Position numbers and translations under genes: made by a program. A model generated the notes under the pieces. It had not been told where the DNA came from, searched no databases, and was given only the letters and a program-made list of their open reading frames with translations. Below, in pieces: positions 58,858 through 64,000 of a stretch of DNA of 64,000 nucleotides. Each line of letters begins with the position of its first letter. Position 1 is the stretch's first letter. The DNA is from Acidovorax sp. 107 (GTDB taxonomy: Bacteria; Pseudomonadota; Gammaproteobacteria; Burkholderiales; Burkholderiaceae_C): contig NZ_QBTZ01000001.1 in assembly GCF_003058055.1 (NCBI RefSeq), positions 250,501 to 314,500 on the forward strand. Reading direction: 5' to 3'.

Positions 58858-59196
58858 ATGAACTGCAAGCCCGGTGATTTGGCGCAACTCAAAGGCCTGG
58901 TTGTGAATACCGAACTGAATGGGCGGTTCTTGGAGGTGCTGTCTTTTGCTTGCAACGGCAAAGGGATTTCCGCCATTTCTCCTGACGGGAAAACCCGTTG
59001 GACATCCGTGAAAGAGGGCGTGCATTGGTTCTGCAAGAGCAATGTGCCAATTTTCCATTCCAAGAAGGGCACCGCGCTGGAGATTGGGCTGGTTGCGGAT
59101 AGCAATCTCCGTCCCATCCGCGACCCCGGCGACGACGCCCATGATGAAACCCTGTCCTGGCTCCCGGTGCCCAGCCGTGAGGGAGTGGAGGCATGA
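58858..59196 (+). CDS. phage protein, 112 aa
   Basis: Beta-rich product: MNCKPGDLAQLKGLVVNTEL, LEVLSFACNGKGISAISPDG. GGGGGA lies upstream of the ATG at 58858; an ATG at 58846 is also possible. AT content is a little higher than in flanking genes. Function unknown. Confidence 0.6.
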   Translation: MNCKPGDLAQLKGLVVNTELNGRFLEVLSFACNGKGISAISPDGKTRWTSVKEGVHWFCKSNVPIFHSKKGTALEIGLVADSNLRPIRDPGDDAHDETLSWLPVPSREGVEA

Positions 59197-59465
59197 CCGA
59201 CGTTGAAAAGCGCTTCACATTGCGCCAGCGGAAGGTCATGGACCTGCTTAGCTCCGGCCAGCCGGTCAGCCCCACAGCATTGCGCCGCGAATCTGGCCTA
59301 GGCGTCAACGCACTGCACCGCGTGCTGATCCAACTCATGGAAGCCGAGCGGGTGCATGTGGTGCTGGTGAATGGTGAGCAGTGGTACGCCAAATCAGCGG
59401 GGCCGGTTCCGACGCTGGCGACAGCGTGGGCCAAGACGCCAGCGCCGCAGGGAGTGCACGCATGA
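59193..59465 (+). CDS. winged-helix phage protein, 90 aa
   Basis: LRQRKVMDLLSSGQPVSPTA followed by LRRESGLGVNALHRVLIQLM is a winged-helix DNA-binding pattern. ATGA overlaps on both sides. Function unknown. Confidence 0.6.
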   Translation: MTDVEKRFTLRQRKVMDLLSSGQPVSPTALRRESGLGVNALHRVLIQLMEAERVHVVLVNGEQWYAKSAGPVPTLATAWAKTPAPQGVHA

Positions 59466-59818
59466 CAGTCTTGCACCTCACCCTCCCATGGCCGCCCACG
59501 GTCAATACCTACTACCGCAACGTGAACGGCAAGACCCTGATCAGCGAGAAGGGCCGCCAGTACCGCGCAGCGGTTGCCGATCAGGTGCTGATCCAGCGCG
59601 GCGCCAAGCTGTTCGCCGGCCGCCTGGCCGTGGCCATCACCGCCCACGTCCCCGACCAGCGCCGCCGCGATCTGGACAACCTGCTCAAGAGCACGCTGGA
59701 CGCCATGACGCATGCCGGGGTTTGGCTGGATGACCAGCAGATCGACAGCCTGAGCATTGAGCGCGGGCCCATCGGCGGGATGCTGCGCGTGTCGGTGAAG
59801 GAGGTGGTCCATGGCTGA
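59462..59818 (+). CDS. rusA: RusA family Holliday junction resolvase
   Basis: Crossover junction endonuclease of lambdoid phages, 118 aa. LTLPWPPTVNTYYRNVNGKT start, basic middle, and the catalytic Asp cluster in DQRRRDLDNLLKSTLDAMT and VWLDDQQIDSL. ATG at 59462 overlaps the upstream stop. It fits the Nin region position. Confidence 0.88.
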   Translation: MTVLHLTLPWPPTVNTYYRNVNGKTLISEKGRQYRAAVADQVLIQRGAKLFAGRLAVAITAHVPDQRRRDLDNLLKSTLDAMTHAGVWLDDQQIDSLSIERGPIGGMLRVSVKEVVHG

Positions 59819-60332
59819 AATCACCCTCGTTCGCCAGGAGCCCGTGCATATCACCGAGGCCGACAAGGCCGTGGCCCGCCGCGTCATCTTTGGCATCGTG
59901 GACGGCCTGGGCGAGCGCGGCAAGAAGCAGTGGCGCCGCCTCTGGAACAACATCCTGCGCCTGGAGCCGGGCGAGATGGTGGAGCTCAAGACCCACCAGG
60001 CCCGGCTGGGCTGGTATCACCGCAAGCACATGGCCATGGAGCAGGCGGTGTTCGAAAGCCAGGAGCGCTTCGACAACTTTGCGGGCTTCCGTGACTGGCT
60101 CAAGGTCGGCGCCGGGCACTGCCAGTGGTATCCCGGCCCGAAGGGTGGAGTGTTCCCCGTGCCCGACTCCACCAGCTACGCGAAGCTGGAGCAGGGCGCC
60201 ATGGAGCAGTTCCACAACGACGCAGTGGAGTTCCTGCGCACCGAGCACGCGGGCAAGACGCTGTGGCGGCATCTGTCGCCGGTGGACCGCATCACGATGA
60301 TCGAAACCATCCTGCAGGGGTTCAACGAATGA
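59811..60332 (+). CDS. DUF1367 family phage protein
   Basis: The 173-aa product has RLEPGEMVELKTHQARLGWY, HRKHMAMEQAVFESQERFDN and a C-terminal helical part, the pattern of DUF1367 proteins, which occur in Nin regions next to rusA. Biochemical role unknown. Confidence 0.75.
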   Translation: MAEITLVRQEPVHITEADKAVARRVIFGIVDGLGERGKKQWRRLWNNILRLEPGEMVELKTHQARLGWYHRKHMAMEQAVFESQERFDNFAGFRDWLKVGAGHCQWYPGPKGGVFPVPDSTSYAKLEQGAMEQFHNDAVEFLRTEHAGKTLWRHLSPVDRITMIETILQGFNE

Positions 60333-60463
60333 AAGACTGGCAATTCTTCGTCCTGCTGGGGACGATCTATGCCGCCCCGTTTCTCAACAAGCGGTATGCG
60401 CAAGTGTGCAGCGTGGTGTTTGTGGCCATTGGGGCGGCCTATTACTACTTGGGAAACGCATGA
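60329..60463 (+). CDS. 44-aa hydrophobic phage protein
   Basis: MKDWQFFVLLGTIYAAPFLN, then VCSVVFVAIGAAYYYLGNA: two short hydrophobic spans. ATGA overlaps with both neighbours support expression. Function unknown. Confidence 0.6.
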   Translation: MKDWQFFVLLGTIYAAPFLNKRYAQVCSVVFVAIGAAYYYLGNA

Positions 60464-60996
60464 ACCGGGGCGCCCCACTCAAGCGCACCGGCTTCCGCCC
60501 CCGCGCACCCCGCCGCGAGCAGCGCGACCCTGACCGAGTGCGCTCCATGCCAGCCGTCACGCCTGGAGCATTCCGCGCGCCTCAGCCGGTGGTGGCCGCG
60601 ACAGCCGCCGCGCCGAAGTCGACTGCCCAGCGAAATGCCCACCTGCGCGACATGGCCCGGGGCATGCCCTGCCTGCTGCGCGTGCCCGGCGTGTGCACCC
60701 AAGACCGCGCCACCGTGGTGTGCTGCCACAGCAACCTGAGCATCCACGGCAAGGCCGGAGCCCGCAAGGCAGACGACCACTACAGCGTCTGGGGCTGCGC
60801 TGCGTGCCATCAGTGGCTGGACCAGGGGCCTGCGCCGCGCGCGCAGAAGGCCGCCGCATTCATGGCCGCCCACCTGGCCCAGGTGCTGGAGTGGCGGGCC
60901 ATCGCATTCGACAGCCGCAGCCAGCCGCGTGACCGGGCCGCCGCTGAGTGGGCGCTGGAGCGCCTGAATGCGACGGCAACGATTTCGATGAACTGA
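60460..60996 (+). CDS. DUF1364-like phage nuclease domain protein
   Basis: The 178-aa product has a basic N-terminus, then LRDMARGMPCLLRVPGVCTQ and VVCCHSNLSIHGKAGARKAD with CAACHQWLDQG, the zinc/HNH-like core of DUF1364 (NinG/Lar-neighbourhood) proteins. The region between residues 45 and 75 is Ala/Pro-rich. Likely a nuclease in recombination, by family. Confidence 0.72.
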   Translation: MNRGAPLKRTGFRPRAPRREQRDPDRVRSMPAVTPGAFRAPQPVVAATAAAPKSTAQRNAHLRDMARGMPCLLRVPGVCTQDRATVVCCHSNLSIHGKAGARKADDHYSVWGCAACHQWLDQGPAPRAQKAAAFMAAHLAQVLEWRAIAFDSRSQPRDRAAAEWALERLNATATISMN

Positions 60997-61006
60997 AAGG
61001 GAGACC

Positions 61007-61672
61007 ATGTACCAAGACGACCGCCGCACCATTGAGGAAAGCTACGCATCGGCCACGGCCAGCTCCGACCTGCGCTGCGACACCCGCGAGGGCGCGCCGC
61101 GCTCCGACACGGACCTGCTGATCGCCGCTGGCTGGTCGCCAAGCCGCATCGGGGCCGCTCTGCTGCGCCTGCACACCGAGTGGGATGGAGCTGAACACCT
61201 GCGGCCGGCAGCCGGCGCCGACTTCGCCCAGGCGGCCCGCGCGCGCCAGCCTGTGGCGCTCTCGCAAACGCCGCCCATGGCCCGTGCTGTTGCCGACAAG
61301 CTGGCCGCAGAATTCAATCATCAGCAGGCCAAGCTACTGATGTCGCGTCTGAAGACCATGCCCGTGGTCCGCGAGCAGTTGACCCTGCAGCTTCTGAAGT
61401 GGAAGGTGGAAGACGCCGAGCAGGTGGCCGGCGCGCTGCTGCGCTGGTGGCTGGCACCCAACTGCCACGCTTGCCATGGCCGCAAGTTCGAGGTGATCCC
61501 GGACACCGGGCGCCTCTCCAGCAAGCACTGCAAGCCCTGCGGCGCGACGGGAAAGTTACGGATTCCGCACGGGGAGGCAGGGCGCAAGCTGGCAAATTTT
61601 ATGGACGATTGTGTCCACCGCGCGCGCCAGTCGATCAAGAAACGCTTGCACCCCGCCGCCGGGCGTGTATGA
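61007..61672 (+). CDS. Q-like late antitermination protein
   Basis: The 221-aa product has a C-terminal zinc finger (CHACHGRKFEVIPDTGRLSS then KHCKPCGATGKLRIP) and a basic end (HRARQSIKKRL), as in phage Q-type antiterminators. It is the last gene of the right early operon and is followed by a 188-bp region with hairpin and terminator, where the late promoter would be. The Q call rests on zinc finger and position. Confidence 0.65.
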   Translation: MYQDDRRTIEESYASATASSDLRCDTREGAPRSDTDLLIAAGWSPSRIGAALLRLHTEWDGAEHLRPAAGADFAQAARARQPVALSQTPPMARAVADKLAAEFNHQQAKLLMSRLKTMPVVREQLTLQLLKWKVEDAEQVAGALLRWWLAPNCHACHGRKFEVIPDTGRLSSKHCKPCGATGKLRIPHGEAGRKLANFMDDCVHRARQSIKKRLHPAAGRV

Positions 61673-61860
61673 TTGCGGTAGAGGGCCGCAGAGAATGCTG
61701 ATTCTCTCGCGCCTCGAAGTTCTGCCGGATGCCCGCAGCCACAGCCTGGCCATCGCCTGTAGCGACTGCGGTAGATGCTGATGGCACAACTCGCCCTGAA
61801 TTTTTGAAGCCCGCACGGTTTGCCCTGCGGGCTTTTTCGTTTCCGAACAGAAAGCGCTCC
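61673..61860 (+). promoter_or_regulatory. probable late-control region (pR'/tR'-like)
   Basis: 188 bp without a gene. AGAGAAT-GCTG-ATTCTCT (61690-61707) is a perfect 7-bp hairpin. The downstream terminator at 61808-61838 precedes the first late gene. This matches the qut/pR'-tR' arrangement in lambdoid phages, but I could not assign a confident -35/-10 pair. Confidence 0.45.
61808..61838 (+). terminator. tR'-like terminator ahead of late genes
   Basis: AGCCCGCA (61808-61815) pairs with TGCGGGCT (61826-61833) and is followed by T5. Canonical rho-independent terminator, probably the target of the Q-like antiterminator. Confidence 0.75.
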
Positions 61861-62052
61861 ATGACTCTCAAAGTACGCATCCAAGTTCCAAAGAACTCCG
61901 GCCCCTACGAGGCCAAGGTCGAGCAGACCGGCGGCGCCGCGCCTGCGGTGCTGGAGCCCGGTGACGAAATGGAGATGTACGTGCACAGCGGCAACGAAAT
62001 CAAAGTCACCGAAGTGCCTTTGGGCACCAAGGCCAATGCCTCAGCATCCTGA
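61861..62052 (+). CDS. phage protein, 63 aa
   Basis: MTLKVRIQVPKNSGPYEAKV start, beta-rich; GDEMEMYVHSGNEIKVTEVP. First gene after the late terminator. Small virion or late accessory protein; not recognised. Confidence 0.55.
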   Translation: MTLKVRIQVPKNSGPYEAKVEQTGGAAPAVLEPGDEMEMYVHSGNEIKVTEVPLGTKANASAS

Positions 62053-62276
62053 CCGATTGCTGGCAGGGCCCGCCCCGACGCCATAGGTGATCGGTCGCGG
62101 CCAAGTGGTTCGCCCAGCCTGGCCTGCATTCGCAACACACAACCACCCCGGAAGCTGGACGGGAGCGCCCTGACCAGGCGCTGAACTCCTGCGGCTGCCC
62201 AGCCGTTACCAGCAGAGGTGCAACGGCAAGCCCTGCCCATGTGGGTTGTCCGAAGGGCTCTTAACTGGAGAGACGG

Positions 62277-62477
62277 ATGATCTTCATCGTAGGCATCGTG
62301 ATCCTGGCCATCACCCAGCTGTGCGGCATGGTGTTCCTGTACCGACGCGGCTGGACGCTGCCCAAGCATGGATCGCCCGAGGCTGTGCCGATGTATTGGC
62401 TGGCGCTGGGCTACCTGTCGGGATCTGCCTGTGTCGTCGTGAGCGTTGGCATGCTGATCTGGCGCTACTTGCCTTGA
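62277..62477 (+). CDS. two-span membrane protein, holin-like by position
   Basis: A 66-aa protein with hydrophobic spans at about residues 2-22 and 40-62, a short loop with WTLPKHGSPEA and charged flanks. Early late-operon position and size fit a small holin, but no endolysin follows in the window. GGAGAGACGG precedes the ATG. Confidence 0.5.
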   Translation: MIFIVGIVILAITQLCGMVFLYRRGWTLPKHGSPEAVPMYWLALGYLSGSACVVVSVGMLIWRYLP

Positions 62478-62484
62478 GGCCACC

Positions 62485-62727
62485 ATGGAACTGGAATACA
62501 CCCGCGTCGAGTCCTTCGAGGTGAAGGGCATCCGCTTCACCTGCGTTTCAAAGTGGAACGGCATGGAGGAGTGGAAGGACGATAAGGGCCGCAAGATGAT
62601 CGTGGCGCGTGGATACGAAGGCGGCTTCGCTGCGACGTTCCAGCAGCTATTCGGCGATTCGATAGCTCCCGGCACGCTGCGCGTGATCTCCGCCGCTCCT
62701 GACTTGGTGGCCCTGTTGAAGGCTTGA
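62485..62727 (+). CDS. phage protein, 80 aa
   Basis: MELEYTRVESFEVKGIRFTC start; KWNGMEEWKDDKGRKMIVAR and an APDLVALLKA end. Beta-alpha small domain; family unknown. Confidence 0.55.
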   Translation: MELEYTRVESFEVKGIRFTCVSKWNGMEEWKDDKGRKMIVARGYEGGFAATFQQLFGDSIAPGTLRVISAAPDLVALLKA

Positions 62728-62728
62728 T

Positions 62729-63334
62729 GTGTTCCAAAGGCCCATGCCACCCGCCGACCTAGACAGGTTCCGGCCTGCGGATGGGGTAGCCGAGTGGGTG
62801 CAGACAACCATCCTGGCCGAAGACGGCCGCATCCACAACCCGGAGCACGCGCACCTGATCGACTCCGACCTGGTGTTCCTGTGGGCGCCGATGGGCTTCA
62901 CCAAGCAGATGCGCACCGTCATTGGTCAGGCCGAAGAAGTAATGATCCGCGCCGGGGGATGGCAGAAGGCCCGCCAGGAGCAGCAGCTATGTGAGTGGTT
63001 CGGGCGGGTGCCGGCCTTCATCATCACCCTGGACGCCAGCTACTGTGCGACCTGCAGCGACGCCGACTGGTGCGCCCTGGTGGAGCATGAGCTGTACCAC
63101 GTTGCCCACGCGCTGGACGAATTTGGGGCGCCCAAGTTCACCAAGGATGGAGCGCCTAAGCTGACCATCCGGGGCCATGACGTTGAAGAGTTCGTGGGTG
63201 TTGTCAGGCGCTACGGGGTAGGCGACCCTGGCGGCGCGATTGGAAAGCTGGCCCGGGCTGCGGGCGCACAACCAGAGGTCAGCAAGGCAAACATCGCAGG
63301 AGCATGTGGGACGTGTCTGTTGCGCGCAGCCTGA
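62729..63334 (+). CDS. putative phage metallopeptidase domain protein
   Basis: The 201-aa product has the zinc-binding HExxH motif in VEHELYHVAHALDE (about residue 112) and a later HDVEEFVGVV, the pattern of the putative phage metallopeptidase family found upstream of terminase genes. GTG at 62729 and ATG at 62744 (preceded by AAAGG) are both possible starts. Target unknown. Confidence 0.7.
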   Translation: MFQRPMPPADLDRFRPADGVAEWVQTTILAEDGRIHNPEHAHLIDSDLVFLWAPMGFTKQMRTVIGQAEEVMIRAGGWQKARQEQQLCEWFGRVPAFIITLDASYCATCSDADWCALVEHELYHVAHALDEFGAPKFTKDGAPKLTIRGHDVEEFVGVVRRYGVGDPGGAIGKLARAAGAQPEVSKANIAGACGTCLLRAA

Positions 63335-63362
63335 TTGACTGGCGGTTTACAGGTGGTTTCGC

Positions 63363-63827
63363 ATGGCAGCACTCTCCGACGACGTGAAGCGCTTCGTCGT
63401 ACAGGCGCTGGCGTGCTACGACACCCCTTCGCAGGTAGCTGAGGCGGTAAAAGAGGAATTCGGGATCGTGGTGGTGCGCCAGCAGGTGGCCACCTACGAC
63501 CCAACAAAGCACACCGGGCGGAACCTGTCCAAGAAATGGCGGGCAGTTTTCGAGGCGACCCGGGCGAAGTTCAAGGACGAGGTCAGCGACATCCCGATTG
63601 CGCAGCGTGCCTTTCGACTCCGGGCTCTGCAGCGGATCGCCACCAAGGCCGAGAACATGCGAAACATGGCTCTGACGCTGCAGGTGCTGGAGCAGGCGGC
63701 CAAAGAAGTAGGCGACGCCTACGTGAACCGCCAGAAGACGGACGGCAAGGAGGGCGGAGACACCCCCCAACCGACGCAGGTAGTCATCACAGTGAAGGAC
63801 GCGCGCAAGCATGTCAGCGACGGTTAA
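63363..63827 (+). CDS. terminase small subunit-like protein (DUF2280)
   Basis: The 154-aa product MAALSDDVKRFVVQALACYD with TPSQVAEAVKEEFGIVVVRQ is a DUF2280-type helix-turn-helix protein followed by a helical oligomerisation part. It directly precedes and overlaps the large terminase gene by 17 bp, so it should recognise the packaging site. Confidence 0.8.
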   Translation: MAALSDDVKRFVVQALACYDTPSQVAEAVKEEFGIVVVRQQVATYDPTKHTGRNLSKKWRAVFEATRAKFKDEVSDIPIAQRAFRLRALQRIATKAENMRNMALTLQVLEQAAKEVGDAYVNRQKTDGKEGGDTPQPTQVVITVKDARKHVSDG

Positions 63828-64000
63828 CCCTTCGCTGAACGTCCCGCAGTCGCAATTTCTCACGCTGCCGCACAAGTTCCGGGCCTTCGTGGCTGGCTTC
63901 GGCAGCGGGAAGACGTGGGTTGGCGCCGCCAGCCAGTGCAAGCACTTTTGGGAGCATCCGAAGGCCCATCTGGGCTACTTCGCGCCGACCTACGCGCAGA
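63811..64000 (+). CDS. terminase large subunit, 3' truncated by window edge
   Basis: The first 63 codons are present: LNVPQSQFLTLPHKFRAFVA then GFGSGKTWVG, a Walker A motif of the packaging ATPase, and YFAPTYAQ. The rest, including Walker B and the nuclease domain, lies beyond the window. Confidence 0.82.
   Translation, partial: MSATVNPSLNVPQSQFLTLPHKFRAFVAGFGSGKTWVGAASQCKHFWEHPKAHLGYFAPTYAQ

Noticed and set aside
61673..61860. tRNA gene between the Q-like gene and the late genes
   Set aside because: The hairpins there do not form a cloverleaf and no T-loop GTTCRA pattern is in place; a late-control region explains them better.
62277..62477. Firm holin call
   Set aside because: Two membrane spans and size fit, but no endolysin or Rz genes are beside it in the window, so it is described as holin-like only.
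1..64000. CRISPR array, rRNA, insertion sequence or diversity-generating retroelement
   Set aside because: No regularly spaced repeats, rRNA signatures, transposase or reverse transcriptase motifs were seen on either strand.

Overview
The window is high-GC betaproteobacterial chromosome, most like a member of the Comamonadaceae (Acidovorax/Polaromonas type). This rests on the yqgE-ruvX-pyrR-pyrB-pyrX cluster, TRAP-type uronate uptake with an oxidative uronate pathway, an FbpB-type fused permease, a PilL/ChpA hybrid kinase beside pilU, and a family of short intergenic repeats. No rRNA gene, intact tRNA, insertion sequence or CRISPR array was seen. The species call is inference.

Host part, 1 to about 38.5 kb. 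It opens inside a PilL/ChpA-like hybrid chemotaxis kinase followed by pilU, both for twitching motility. A photolyase is read on the other strand. Next is the pyrimidine cluster yqgE-ruvX-pyrR-pyrB-pyrX, in which the dihydroorotase homologue has lost its metal ligands. A PlsC-type acyltransferase, a Yip1-domain protein, iron ABC genes fbpC (-) and fbpB (+), and an orphan histidine kinase follow. From 17.1 to 28.2 kb lies a hexuronate catabolic locus: aldehyde dehydrogenase, FadR-type GntR repressor, uronate dehydrogenase, lactonase, TRAP transporter dctPQM, galactarate dehydratase, a DMT permease and aldose 1-epimerase. Two GTTGTA-type palindromes, before the dehydrogenase and in the gntR/udh divergent region, probably tie it together. 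The rest holds a LysR/SDR pair, a DegP/DegQ protease, an fbpA-like binding protein, a two-component system divergent from it, panE, Lrp, an RhtA-like exporter and a small glycine-rich protein.

Prophage part, about 38.54 kb to the end and continuing beyond it. It has lambda-like architecture. A tRNA 3'-end-like fragment marks the probable left attachment site. A leftward operon (48.5 to 38.6 kb) of about 26 tightly coupled genes carries RecT and a fused YqaJ exonuclease, with many tiny ORFs and several minus-strand terminators. A strong PL promoter is embedded in operators at 49.79-49.86 kb. Three matching operators (TTAGCC-nn-GGCTAA type) separate cI from cro at 54.76-54.82 kb. Between OL and cI sits cargo: a gene behind a LexA box, an HNH protein, a proteasome/HslV-like Ntn hydrolase, a thermonuclease, a membrane protein, a zinc-ribbon protein and a secreted protein. 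Rightward from cro come a terminator, a CII-position regulator, a replication protein, a RecA-fold helicase, RusA, DUF1367 and DUF1364 proteins, a Q-like antiterminator, a terminator, then late genes up to the small and (cut off) large terminase subunits. No integrase gene is present in the window.

The most unusual items are the Ntn hydrolase in the immunity region, the LexA-boxed divergent pair, the 1.3-kb untranslated-looking PL leader with paired inverted repeats, the exonuclease fusion, the palindromic element inside the TRAP operon, and the dispersed repeat family.
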